Positions 1 through 8,698 of a DNA stretch of 64,000 nt are shown piece by piece. The stretch lies in the NCBI GenBank assembly GCA_016934955.1, contig JAFGRY010000049.1:228008-292007 (forward strand), read 5' to 3'. How positions within the stretch are numbered: the first letter of the stretch is position 1; each line of letters begins with the position of its first letter. Made by a program: the position numbers and the translations under genes. Below the pieces are notes generated by a model. That model searched no databases and was not told the origin of the DNA. It was given only the letters and a program-made list of their open reading frames with translations. The DNA comes from a bacterium (GTDB lineage: Bacteria; Zhuqueibacterota; QNDG01; JAGLOF01).

Positions 1-1729
1 AGATACGGACCATTTCCCGCCCCCGTCGGGGATCGAGTGCTGCAAGAATCGCGGCGGCGGCCCAGACGGGCAGCAGGATGATCGCGACTGCCAGATCGAA
101 CACCCGCTTGCAGCAGGCGTTTACCTCCCTGTACAGGGCCGGGCTGTAGGTGAGCACCCTGCCACCGCAGCTCATGTACGCCGGAGCGAACCCGGTAATG
201 TGCCCGGGATCGGGCACAGCCACGGCCGTATCGATATGGTCGGTTCTGCAGGCGAACAGTGTCAGTAATATAGTCTTTTCCTGCACCTTTTCAAAAGGAA
301 AAATGATTTCTTCGGCACGGTGCTCTCGTGCGAGACGCGGCAGATCCTCACTGGAACCGAGCTGCAGAACATCGTCGAGGCCTGCCTCCGCCCCTCGGTT
401 CCAGACTGTGTACCCGAGAATTCGGCGGCCGCAGCGGGGGTGATCGCCGATCCAGCGGGTGACCCCCCGTATGGAATCCTCCTCCCCGGCCAGAATAACG
501 GGAGTCCCCGGTATCGTCTTGCTCATCTCGCGCAGGATACGGAACACGAGATACCTCCAGCCCGATATAAAGAGCGTGTCGAGGACGGCCGCGGTGACCA
601 GCACCTGGCGGGAAAACGCGAACTGGGGAAAAAAGAAGGTGACGGCGGCGTTGAGAATCAAACCGGACAGAACGGCGGCGGCGGGTGTCAGATGTCCGGG
701 GCGGGGCCGTCCGTAAAGGCCCGCGCCGCTGAAGACGGCGGTCCACACGAGCGTGTAGACCCCGTTGATGAGCAGGTATGCCGTCCAGTGGCGAAGGTCG
801 CCGAACCGGATGAGAAGCGCCCCGGCCAGGCCCGCCTGCAGGAAGAGGCAGTCGGCCAGCCAGTAGCGAACGATCGCCAGAGGATGGATCAGGTATGCAA
901 GCAGCTGTTTTATCCAGATGCCGGCGATTATCACCGGTTTGGGAATGGACCAGGAATTGGTGAAATGCTTGCGCACAAAGACGTACATGGCGTCATAGAA
1001 CATCTTCAGGCCGGCGAAGGAGCGTCCGGAACCGCTTTTTCCCTTGTAGTGAACGATGCGCGTGCCCGGCAGATAAAAAATCTTCCAGCCCCGGGCGCGA
1101 ATGCGAAAGCACCAGTCCAGATCTTCACCGTACATGAAAAAAGACTCGTCGAGAGGGCCGGCCTGCTCCGCCGCTTCTCTGCGCACCACCATGAACGATC
1201 CCGAAATCGCCTCGACTTCACTAATCTCGTTCTCGTCCAGATAGGTGACATTGTACCGCCCGAACAGGCGGCTTTTCGGGAAAAGGGCGCTGAGCCCGGC
1301 GAGTTTCGTGAATGCAACCCAGGGAGTGGGATAACTTCTGCGGCAGGCCGGCTGCAGCGTCCCGTCCGGGTTGATTATTTTACACCCCGCCATCCCGGCT
1401 TCGGGATGACCCTCGAGAAAATCGACGCACACCTGAAAGGTGTCATCCATAATGAGCGTATCGGGATTGACGAGTGCGATCCAGCGTCCTGACGCCATCC
1501 CCAGGCCCTGATTGCTGGCCCGGGCGAACCCGCGGTTCTCCCGGTTTGTCACCAGGGAGACCGACGGAAATTCCCGCTGAACCATGACGACGCTTCCGTC
1601 GGGGGAATTGTTGTCGACGACGATTATCTCGGCGTCGAAACCCGCGAGGGAGCGCAGCAGCGAACGCAGGCACTGGCGCAGATAATCCCTGACATTGTAG
1701 CTGACGATTATGACTGAGAAATCGGCCAT
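1..1729 (-). CDS. GT2 glycosyltransferase fused to polyprenyl glycosylphosphotransferase-like module (3' end cut)
   Basis: About 576 codons are visible; the C-terminus lies beyond the left edge, so the ORF track missed it. The first ~300 residues are a GT-A family 2 glycosyltransferase: IIVSYNVRDYL at the N-terminus, VVDNNSPDGS, the VNPDTLIMD acid motif, and FFMYGEDLDWCFR. They are followed by four to five hydrophobic segments (~320-430), a Rossmann-like stretch (TPVILAGEED) as in CoA_binding_3 domains of sugar transferases, and the start of a conserved KRVFDLAVAIILLPVW membrane segment typical of undecaprenyl-phosphate sugar transferases. The start is ATG 5 bp after the stop of the polyprenyl-P-mannose synthase gene, so it is the visible end of the long glycan operon. 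Likely role: initiating and extending a lipid-linked glycan at the inner membrane. The GT2 part is certain, the phosphotransferase part likely. Confidence 0.8.
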   Translation of the reverse strand, partial: MADFSVIIVSYNVRDYLRQCLRSLLRSLAGFDAEIIVVDNNSPDGSVVMVQREFPSVSLVTNRENRGFARASNQGLGMASGRWIALVNPDTLIMDDTFQVCVDFLEGHPEAGMAGCKIINPDGTLQPACRRSYPTPWVAFTKLAGLSALFPKSRLFGRYNVTYLDENEISEVEAISGSFMVVRREAAEQAGPLDESFFMYGEDLDWCFRIRARGWKIFYLPGTRIVHYKGKSGSGRSFAGLKMFYDAMYVFVRKHFTNSWSIPKPVIIAGIWIKQLLAYLIHPLAIVRYWLADCLFLQAGLAGALLIRFGDLRHWTAYLLINGVYTLVWTAVFSGAGLYGRPRPGHLTPAAAVLSGLILNAAVTFFFPQFAFSRQVLVTAAVLDTLFISGWRYLVFRILREMSKTIPGTPVILAGEEDSIRGVTRWIGDHPRCGRRILGYTVWNRGAEAGLDDVLQLGSSEDLPRLAREHRAEEIIFPFEKVQEKTILLTLFACRTDHIDTAVAVPDPGHITGFAPAYMSCGGRVLTYSPALYREVNACCKRVFDLAVAIILLPVWAAAAILAALDPRRGREMVRI

Positions 1730-1734
1730 AGGTG

Positions 1735-2481
1735 CTAGAGTTTTCCCAGGAGGCTGAGGATCCTGAGTTTCCAGACCTTCCATGCGGCTTCATGGATAAT
1801 CCCGGAGGTCATCTTGGAGGAACCGACCTCCCGGTCCATGAAGATAATCGGGATCTCTTTGATCGAAAACCCCTGTTTATAGACTTTGAAATTCATCTCG
1901 ATCTGAAAACAGTATCCGTCCGAGCTGATCTTGTCGAGATCGATGGATTCGAGGACCCGCCGCTTGAAACATTTGAAGCCGCTGGTCGCATCCTGAATAG
2001 GCATACCGGTAACGATACGGGTGTAGAGATTGGCCGACCAGGAGAGCAGCAGCCTCGACATCGGCCAGTTAATGACATTGACACCGGAAATGTAGCGTGA
2101 GCCGATGACCAGGTCGTACCGTTCCGCCTCCCGCAAAAACGCCGGAACGGCGCCGGGGTCATGGGAAAAATCGGCATCCATCTCGAAAATGTACTCGTAT
2201 TCCCGTTCCAGTGCCCAGCGAAACCCCGCCACGTAGGCGGTGCCCAGTCCGAGTTTTCCATCCCGTTCCATGAGCTCAATCCGTCCGGGATGGATCTGCT
2301 GGAGCGCCCGCACCGCATCCGCCGTTCCGTCGGGACTTCCATCATCGACGATGAGGATGGAGATTCGGGCATCTTTTTCCAGCACGATGGGAAGGAGTCT
2401 GCGCACATTGTCAACTTCATTGTATGTCGGTATGATGATCAGGACCGACGCGCCTGTCGGGTTCGCTTGTGTCACTGACAT
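1735..2481 (-). CDS. Polyprenyl-phosphate mannose synthase-like GT2 (Dpm1 type)
   Basis: 248 aa, a soluble single-domain GT2 of the length of eukaryotic Dpm1, with no C-terminal membrane segments. Motifs in order: IIPTYNEVDNV near residue 16, VDDGSPDGT, EMDADFSHDP (DXD metal/nucleotide site), GSRYISG, and SGFKCFKR, the hallmark of dolichol-phosphate mannose synthases. The expected reaction is transfer of mannose from GDP-mannose (or glucose from UDP-glucose) to a polyprenyl phosphate on the cytoplasmic face, giving the donor used by GT-C enzymes. The two DUF2723 GT-C-like proteins in the same operon are natural users and ManC at 55 kb could supply GDP-mannose. The family is clear; the sugar is inferred. 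Confidence 0.85.
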   Translation of the reverse strand: MSVTQANPTGASVLIIIPTYNEVDNVRRLLPIVLEKDARISILIVDDGSPDGTADAVRALQQIHPGRIELMERDGKLGLGTAYVAGFRWALEREYEYIFEMDADFSHDPGAVPAFLREAERYDLVIGSRYISGVNVINWPMSRLLLSWSANLYTRIVTGMPIQDATSGFKCFKRRVLESIDLDKISSDGYCFQIEMNFKVYKQGFSIKEIPIIFMDREVGSSKMTSGIIHEAAWKVWKLRILSLLGKL

Positions 2482-2493
2482 TGTCTCCGCTGG

Positions 2494-2967
2494 TTACAGT
2501 TTTGCTCCCTGCTCGCGGAATGTACGCAGCTTTTCCCGGATTTCGGGATAGGAAGCACCCATGATATGAGCGGCGAGCACGGCGCTGTTCTTCGCCCCTG
2601 CCGATCCGATTGCAACGGTCGCCACCGGAATGCCGGGGGGCATCTGTACGATTGAATACAGGGCGTCAACGCCGTTCAGGGCGGAACCCTCAAGGGGAAC
2701 ACCGATAACGGGGAGAATCGTTTTTGCCGCGACAACGCCGGGAAGCGCGGCGGCCATGCCTGCACCGGCGATGATGACATCGTATCCATCCGATTCGGCG
2801 GCCGCTACCACTGCATCGAGTTTCGCGGCATTTCGATGAGCGGAGATGACCTGCATATCATAGGTGATTCCGAAATAGTCAAGAAATGGTCCCGCTTTTT
2901 CCATTACCGGCATGTCCGAAGTGCTGCCCATGAGGACCAGCACTTTCGGACCTGTCCTGTTCGTCAT
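2494..2967 (-). CDS. purE: N5-carboxyaminoimidazole ribonucleotide mutase (PurE)
   Basis: 157 aa, normal length for class I PurE, which interconverts N5-CAIR and CAIR in purine synthesis. Visible motifs are MGSTSDMPVM near residue 13 (phosphate loop), SAHRN near 42 with the catalytic His, and GAGMAAALPGVVA followed by PVIGVP. The start ATG overlaps the stop of the DUF4837 gene by one base (TAATG), so the two are translationally coupled. No purK is present in the window; purE sits alone inside a glycan operon. Identification is firm. Confidence 0.95.
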   Translation of the reverse strand: MTNRTGPKVLVLMGSTSDMPVMEKAGPFLDYFGITYDMQVISAHRNAAKLDAVVAAAESDGYDVIIAGAGMAAALPGVVAAKTILPVIGVPLEGSALNGVDALYSIVQMPPGIPVATVAIGSAGAKNSAVLAAHIMGASYPEIREKLRTFREQGAKL

Positions 2968-3989
2968 TATTCAGTCTCCATGTCAAATATTGTTTTAAAC
3001 GAGTGGGCAATGATATCAAGCCGTTTCAGATAGGGAAGTTTATCTCTGTTCGGCGCGTACACGGCAAGGTCGATCATATAGATGCGTTTGGTGTACTCGT
3101 CGTAGAACGTGTAATTCCTGAACGGGCCGCCGGCGATTTTATCGTCATTGCCCCAGAGGCCGGTGGTGATGATCGCCGGACGGCCGAGAAACTCGCCGTG
3201 ATAGGAGAACAGATAGCTGCTTTCAACGTAATCACCGCTGTAGTATTTGGCGCCGACCCGGTTTCGCTCACCGACGACCCATCGTTCATTGAGATCCGAT
3301 TCCCGCCCTCCGTCGATCCAGCGGATGAATATCCACCGTTCCGGAAAAATTCTGCGGAACCACATGAATCCTTCATCGGGAAATTCCTGGGGAATGAAAA
3401 AATCATGCTGCATTCTCAGCGACCAGTTGTAGGTGGACATGAGCCTGGATGCCAGCGCCTTCTGTTCGCGCCGTTTGTACATGATCTTTTTAATTCTGTC
3501 GGTGACCACATCATCGAGCGTATCGAAGATAAGCCCCGAGTTCGCTTCCATGATCCTGCCGAGGGTTTCAGCATCCTTGCCAACGAGAATGAGCATGAAC
3601 TGGTCCCTGGACCACTGGCCCTCCTGGGTGATCAGGAAACGGTCGCCCCTCTCGACCTGGGCCCTGATTTCCGGATTGGAAACGACTTTATTAACGATCT
3701 CCCCGACCCTGCCTCTGGAGTCGAGGGTTGCCACCAGAACGAGATATTTGTACTTGGTATAGCGGGTAAAATCCTCTTCCGAGACGTGGACCAGCGTGTA
3801 AGCGGTCTCTTTCTGCGGCGTGCGGGTAACCCGTTCAAATACACGGGAGAGATCGGGATGAAGCCGGTCCCAGTCAGCCTGGTCGGCCATAACAGCGACG
3901 ACCCCTTCGGTTTCCCATGAATTGGGAAGTAGTCCGCAGGCGGCACCAGTGACCGCCAGAATAACGATGAACAGCAACGCCTTCTTCAT
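2967..3989 (-). CDS. DUF4837 family exported protein
   Basis: 340 aa with a hydrophobic N-terminal signal (KKALLFIVILAVTGAAC). The Cys could be lipidated, but the lipobox is imperfect (G-A-A-C), so lipoprotein status is uncertain. The mature part matches my memory of DUF4837, a mixed alpha/beta envelope family of FCB bacteria: VGEIVNKVVSNPEIR, a Trp-rich WFRRIFPERWIFIRW stretch, and a C-terminal AHSFKTIF. No enzymatic motif is visible. The ATG is preceded by AGGAG at 7 nt, and its first bases overlap the stop of the upstream flippase-like gene (ATGA). Confidence 0.7.
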   Translation of the reverse strand: MKKALLFIVILAVTGAACGLLPNSWETEGVVAVMADQADWDRLHPDLSRVFERVTRTPQKETAYTLVHVSEEDFTRYTKYKYLVLVATLDSRGRVGEIVNKVVSNPEIRAQVERGDRFLITQEGQWSRDQFMLILVGKDAETLGRIMEANSGLIFDTLDDVVTDRIKKIMYKRREQKALASRLMSTYNWSLRMQHDFFIPQEFPDEGFMWFRRIFPERWIFIRWIDGGRESDLNERWVVGERNRVGAKYYSGDYVESSYLFSYHGEFLGRPAIITTGLWGNDDKIAGGPFRNYTFYDEYTKRIYMIDLAVYAPNRDKLPYLKRLDIIAHSFKTIFDMETE

Positions 3990-4951
3990 GATGCATCTCC
4001 TGTACCATGGTGATGGACCGAACGCAGAGAAAAAATGACTCCACCCGGCAGCGAGGTAAACACCGCGACCAGGTAGGCCATGAACAGAAAGGTGAACGAC
4101 GGCTCCCCCCCCACACCCGCTGAGGCGAAAAGCACCATGCCCAGCCGTTCTCTGACGCCCAGGCCGCCGATGCTGACCGGAACCGAGGCCGCTATGGCGA
4201 TAACCGGTATGAATATGAGAAAATAAAGGGGCGACACCGTGACTCCGACGGACCTGGAAAGCAGATAGATTGTTGTAATTCGCAGCACCTGTACCGTGCA
4301 GGCAATGGCCAGAATGCGGAGAGCGAAGGCGCCATCGCGACTGAACTCCCCCACGGTGTGATGGATGGTCTGCAGTGAGACCTGTATCTTGCCGGGGACA
4401 ATTCTGCCGAAGAGCCGCCGGACGAGCACTGCGGTCCTGCTGCTGAAGAGCAGCAGCAACGCCGCGGCCCAGCCCGCCGGAATAACGAGCATGAGGAGGA
4501 TGAGCGGGGGGGTCAGCGCCCCGGTGAACAGCAGTCCGGGGAAGGTCGCAACCGCCAGAAAGGACATCATGAACAGGCCGGCGAATCGGTCGATGAAGAC
4601 GGCTGAGAACGCGGCGCTTCCGTTCCTGCTGACCCTTCTGACATCGAGGGTTCTGAACACATCGCCCCCGAGACTGCTGGGGAGAAAATTATTGAAAAAG
4701 AGTCCGATGAAGTAGAATGAGAGCGCCCTGCTGAACGGGATTCCGATCCCTGTGTACTCCAGCAGCAGCCACCACTGGCAGGCGCCGATGAGATAACTGA
4801 GGAAAAATATGCCGATGCCCGCGGCGATCCAGGCCGGGTCCGCCTGTGCGAACTGCGCAAAGATGGCAGCGACACCGATGGATCTCAGTGTGAGGGCGAC
4901 GAGAACAGCGCTGATGACTATTTTCAGCAGGGTTGTAAGCGTTCGTTTTAT
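3986..4951 (-). CDS. Lysylphosphatidylglycerol synthase TM-like flippase (UPF0104/AglD family), apparent AUA start
   Basis: The ORF track begins at an internal GTG (4660), but the frame stays open to the stop of the upstream GT2 gene and clearly codes for the missing first ~97 residues (a KR-rich start, TM1, WWLLLEYTGIGIPF, NNFLPSSLGGD before VFRTLDV). This gives a 321-aa, full-length polytopic protein with the family hallmarks NFLPSSLGGDVFR and SIGGLGVRE. No ATG, GTG or TTG lies in the extension. The only start with a good ribosome site is ATA at 4951, preceded by AGAGG at 6 nt and followed by AAA CGA, as in a typical M-K-R start. Proteins of this family are integral inner-membrane proteins often found with glycan or lipid-carrier genes. 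Transport or flipping of a lipid-linked intermediate is inferred. Confidence 0.75.
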   Translation of the reverse strand: MKRTLTTLLKIVISAVLVALTLRSIGVAAIFAQFAQADPAWIAAGIGIFFLSYLIGACQWWLLLEYTGIGIPFSRALSFYFIGLFFNNFLPSSLGGDVFRTLDVRRVSRNGSAAFSAVFIDRFAGLFMMSFLAVATFPGLLFTGALTPPLILLMLVIPAGWAAALLLLFSSRTAVLVRRLFGRIVPGKIQVSLQTIHHTVGEFSRDGAFALRILAIACTVQVLRITTIYLLSRSVGVTVSPLYFLIFIPVIAIAASVPVSIGGLGVRERLGMVLFASAGVGGEPSFTFLFMAYLVAVFTSLPGGVIFSLRSVHHHGTGDAS

Positions 4952-4972
4952 GGCAGACCTCTTTTTGCGTGA

Positions 4973-6016
4973 TCAATATCCGAGCTGCCCGGCAGACCGC
5001 AGCCGCTTGAAAAAGCAGGCGACGACAATACTTCCCCGGTACATGCGCCGGAGGATCACCCTCTCGTTACAGCCGGCCGGTGCGGGCCCTTTTCTCCCCC
5101 TGGCGATGGTTTTCGGCATTCTGCAGGCGCCGATAAAACCGGAAACAACAGCCGCAGCCCGCTTGAAGTCGAGCGTAACCAACGAAGCAACGATCGTTAC
5201 GGCTTCGAACAGCAATCGCACGGGAAACAGTAACACAAGAGCGGGCAGCGAGAGGTTTCGCAGCAGCATCAGGAGGTTGTTTCGGTGATTCAACACCATT
5301 TTCCTGTAGCTGTCGCTGCCGAGTGTGCCTCCCGACTGATGATACACGCGGGAAACGGGCTGGGACATGATTCGGTACCCGGCCCGCTGCAGGCGCCAGC
5401 AGAGATCGATTTCTTCCATATGGGCGAAAAAATCATCTTCCAGAAATCCGGCTTCCCTGACCGCCGCGGTACGGTACAGCGAGGCGGCGCCCGATGCCCA
5501 GAACAGGGGTGCGGAACGGTCGTACTGTCCGTGATCCTCTTCAAGATGGCCGAAGAGCCGGCCCCGGGCAAACGGGTAGCCCAGGATATCGATCTCACCC
5601 CCGGCTCCCCCTGAATAATCGAATCGGTCGCGGCGGTAAAAATCGAGGATTTTCGGCTGAACGGCCGCAATTGCCGGATCGCTTTCCGCCAGGGTGACCA
5701 GGGGCGCAAGCCAGTCCGGCTCCGGCTCGGCATCGTTGTTGAGCAGGACGACATAGGGCGTACGGGCGCACCTGATGCCGAGATTGCAGCCTGAGGCAAA
5801 CCCCAGGTTGGTCCCGGAGCGGACAATGACCGTGCCTCTTCTTCCTTCAGCCTCCTGAATACTGCCGTCGTCACAGCCGTTGTCGACGATGATGACCTGA
5901 AAGGAAGGATAACGGGTTTTTTCCAGTGCATCGAGACAGCCGGTCAGGAGCCCGTGTCCCCGCCAGTGGGGAATGATCACGCTGATATCCGGTAAGGCAG
6001 CAGGCATCGACGGCAC
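4973..6016 (-). CDS. GT2 family glycosyltransferase (rhamnosyltransferase-like)
   Basis: 347 aa. GT-A motifs: VIIPHWRGHGL near residue 14, VDNGCDDGS, GFASGCNLGI, NNDAEPEPDWL (acid motif), and FFAHMEEIDLCWRLQRAGY, the ED-box region of WbbL-like rhamnosyltransferases. A hydrophobic stretch near residues 255-280 probably anchors it to the inner membrane. The annotated GTG (6016) directly abuts the TGA of the preceding DUF2723 gene; an ATG three codons later is equally possible. It probably adds a sugar to the glycan made by this operon; donor and acceptor are unknown. Confidence 0.85.
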   Translation of the reverse strand: MPSMPAALPDISVIIPHWRGHGLLTGCLDALEKTRYPSFQVIIVDNGCDDGSIQEAEGRRGTVIVRSGTNLGFASGCNLGIRCARTPYVVLLNNDAEPEPDWLAPLVTLAESDPAIAAVQPKILDFYRRDRFDYSGGAGGEIDILGYPFARGRLFGHLEEDHGQYDRSAPLFWASGAASLYRTAAVREAGFLEDDFFAHMEEIDLCWRLQRAGYRIMSQPVSRVYHQSGGTLGSDSYRKMVLNHRNNLLMLLRNLSLPALVLLFPVRLLFEAVTIVASLVTLDFKRAAAVVSGFIGACRMPKTIARGRKGPAPAGCNERVILRRMYRGSIVVACFFKRLRSAGQLGY

Positions 6017-8698
6017 TCAGGATTCAGGACCATTGTCCGTAAGCTCATCGAGCTTGCTCTTCATATACTGGTCACCGGGATTGAGTGCCACCCAGTTCAT
6101 CAGGAACGTAATCGCCTTTTCAGTCTGGCCGCTCTTCTCCAGCATGTAGACAAGCGCGGACGCGGTGGATCTGTCCCGGGAATTCAGTTCGAGAAGCCCT
6201 CGATATATGGTCTTGGCCGCTTCATAATCGTTGAAACGGTCCGTATAGTAATAATGGGCGATAAACCGCTGTTCATCGATACTGGTCTGTCTGCCGGGAA
6301 TGATCCGCTCGGCGCGCTCCCTGTGCTCTGCGGGGAGGCCGGCGGCCTGGAACTGATCGGCAACCCGCAGGGCCATGGTCTGCGACGGATAGAGAATGGT
6401 GCTGTCCGGGATCAGCGTGTCCATGGTCTCAAGCACCTCCCCCGCCTTATCCTGCATATCGGCCCGCAGGTAACTGCGGGAGAGCTCGATGAACGCCATG
6501 CGAAGATTGATGAAGAGCCTGATAATGCTGTTGTTGTAGTAGACATCGGGATTTCCGAGATTTCTGTACTGGAACTTCTCCAGAAGGTTTCTTTCCAGAA
6601 TATCCCGTTCCACATCGGGCACCGGGTACGGCATAAGTTTGTTGGTGAGGCCGTCGAGCCGGAAATAGCGGTCCAGCCCCAGGAGGCTTTCCTGAGAAAC
6701 GGTCGTGGCAAAATAGACCGGACGTCTCCACTGGTTGACGATGATAATACGCAGCACCATGAGATCCTTGACCATGAGGATGCTGGGATTGTTTTCCGGG
6801 TAGGTCGGCGGAATGTTGAATTTCACGGTATCAGGCATGGCGATGCGGTAATTGGAACCGTATTTTGCCCGCAGACGGCTCAATTCGCGGTCAAGCTCGG
6901 CCCGGGAGACAGGCAGTTCAAAAGGAGTGACCTCCCACTGCTGCGGATGAAGCTGGTCGATCCTGGCGTCGTCCATGGCGATATCGATGCGCGGTTCCTG
7001 ATCCCGCAGCTGCTTGATATACCAGGGGGTATTTAGCAGGGAGAGGCAGACGACGCGCACATCCTTTCGCACACCGTACACTTCCTGCAGGAACCAGAGG
7101 GGGAACGTGTCGTTGTCGCCGTTGGTGAAGAGAATAGCATCCTCTTCGCACGACTGCAGCATGTTGTAGGAGTAGTCGTAGGCCACATAGTTGCCCGACC
7201 GGTCATGGCTGTGAAAATTGAACGCGAACATATTGACGGGCACGGCCAGGAAAAGCAGCACAATCACCGCTCCCGACAGCACCCGCTTCAACGCCGTTCT
7301 GCTGCGGATCGCGGTTTCCACGGTTTCAAGAAGCGCGGCCATGCCGATGCCGATCCAGAGGGCGAAGGCGAAAAAACTGCCCACGTAGGAGTAGTCCCGT
7401 TCCCGGGGCTGGGGATCGACCTGGTTGAGATAGATAATGATCGCATAGCCGGTGATGAAAAAGAGGACGAGCACGGTTAGCGCCCGCTTCCAGTCTTTGA
7501 AAAAATGGTGAATGGCACCCCACAGCCCCACGATGAACGGCAGTCCGTAGAGACCGCGAAGGCTCACCATTTCGACCACCCGGTCAAGATAATCGACTGT
7601 CAGGCCCTTGCCGATGAACTGCCAGCCGAAGTAGCGGGTGAACATCATGTGCACCTGGTAACGCCAGAAATCAGCTTTGCGGTAGAGGAAGGTCAGGAAC
7701 ATGTCCTCCTCCCCGTACTGCTTTCTGGCCAGATAATCCTGCAGCCGTTCCCAGGTGCTGGGATCGTTCTCATTGATCGGCGGGGCCAGTCCCGCCCGCA
7801 GATAGATGACATAGTAAATGGAATAGGTAATGACGATGAGGCCCGGAATGATCCACCAGACCTTGAACACATAGCGGTCCTTGAAATAGATGTAGGCCAT
7901 GGTCGCGATCAGCCAGATCAGTCCGAACCATTTCAGGAATTGGCCGGCCTGCAGCTGATGCGCCTGAAGCTGCTGGTAGGTCATGCCGACCGGGTTGAAC
8001 TGAAAGAAGAGCACATACAGGATGAGCGGCACCGCGGCCTGGAGGGTGATCAGCAGCAGCAGTCTTCTCACCTGCAGATTGTCATGGAAAAGGGCGATCA
8101 TCAGGACCACCGGGAATGCGAGAATATTCAGCAGGTGAACGCCGATGGCAAGTCCGAAAAGGTAAAAGATGATGAGAATCAGGAGCATATTACCCTCTCT
8201 GCGGGCGCGCTCACCCCAGTAGAGCGCAAGCCAGACGACCAGGGCGGTAAAGAACATGGAAAACGCGTACACTTCGGCTTCCACGGCGTTGAACCAGAAG
8301 CTGTCGCTGAAGGCGAACGCCAGGGCGCCGAATCCGGCGCTTGCATAGAGAATCAGCCGGTCCTCCAGTGTGCGGGCGCTGCCGCGCCAGCGGCGGATGA
8401 GCTGCTCGATCACGAGATAGGTGAGAAGCACGGTTACCGCGCTCACAAACACGGAGAACAGGTTCACCCGCAGTCCGATATCCCCGGCAAGCGGCAGCAG
8501 CGTGAGCAGCCGTCCGATGAGCAGATACAGGGGCGCACCGGGAGGATGCATCACGCTCAAGGTGTAGGAGCAGGCGATAAATTCGCCGCAGTCCCAGAAT
8601 GATGTGGTGGGGGCGACCGTTCGCAGATAGGTCAGGAAAGCGATGATGAAGACGATAGCCCCTCCCGCCCGGAGCCAGAGACGATTGCTAGCGTTCAT
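6017..8698 (-). CDS. DUF2723 multi-span membrane protein with C-terminal TPR-like region (copy 2)
   Basis: 893 aa. I place the start at ATG 8698 (GGAG at about 8 nt) rather than at the track's upstream GTG (8722); it then overlaps the previous gene by 11 bp. About twelve membrane segments fill residues 1-480. The N-terminal signature is SFWDCGEFIACSY, with the acidic residues expected in the first periplasmic loop of GT-C enzymes, followed by HPPGAPLYLLIGR. A periplasmic part and a TPR-like helical tail (AKTIYRGLLELNSRDR..., ending in MNWVALNPGDQY) follow. DUF2723 contains TMEM260, reported as a protein O-mannosyltransferase, so a polyprenyl-P-sugar-dependent transferase is the leading idea. 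It is a close tandem paralog of the upstream gene. Confidence 0.85.
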   Translation of the reverse strand: MNASNRLWLRAGGAIVFIIAFLTYLRTVAPTTSFWDCGEFIACSYTLSVMHPPGAPLYLLIGRLLTLLPLAGDIGLRVNLFSVFVSAVTVLLTYLVIEQLIRRWRGSARTLEDRLILYASAGFGALAFAFSDSFWFNAVEAEVYAFSMFFTALVVWLALYWGERARREGNMLLILIIFYLFGLAIGVHLLNILAFPVVLMIALFHDNLQVRRLLLLITLQAAVPLILYVLFFQFNPVGMTYQQLQAHQLQAGQFLKWFGLIWLIATMAYIYFKDRYVFKVWWIIPGLIVITYSIYYVIYLRAGLAPPINENDPSTWERLQDYLARKQYGEEDMFLTFLYRKADFWRYQVHMMFTRYFGWQFIGKGLTVDYLDRVVEMVSLRGLYGLPFIVGLWGAIHHFFKDWKRALTVLVLFFITGYAIIIYLNQVDPQPRERDYSYVGSFFAFALWIGIGMAALLETVETAIRSRTALKRVLSGAVIVLLFLAVPVNMFAFNFHSHDRSGNYVAYDYSYNMLQSCEEDAILFTNGDNDTFPLWFLQEVYGVRKDVRVVCLSLLNTPWYIKQLRDQEPRIDIAMDDARIDQLHPQQWEVTPFELPVSRAELDRELSRLRAKYGSNYRIAMPDTVKFNIPPTYPENNPSILMVKDLMVLRIIIVNQWRRPVYFATTVSQESLLGLDRYFRLDGLTNKLMPYPVPDVERDILERNLLEKFQYRNLGNPDVYYNNSIIRLFINLRMAFIELSRSYLRADMQDKAGEVLETMDTLIPDSTILYPSQTMALRVADQFQAAGLPAEHRERAERIIPGRQTSIDEQRFIAHYYYTDRFNDYEAAKTIYRGLLELNSRDRSTASALVYMLEKSGQTEKAITFLMNWVALNPGDQYMKSKLDELTDNGPES

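Noticed and set aside
320-1492. 390-aa plus-strand ORF
   Set aside because: Antisense to the truncated GT2 gene; composition is that of a GC-rich shadow frame and it matches no family.
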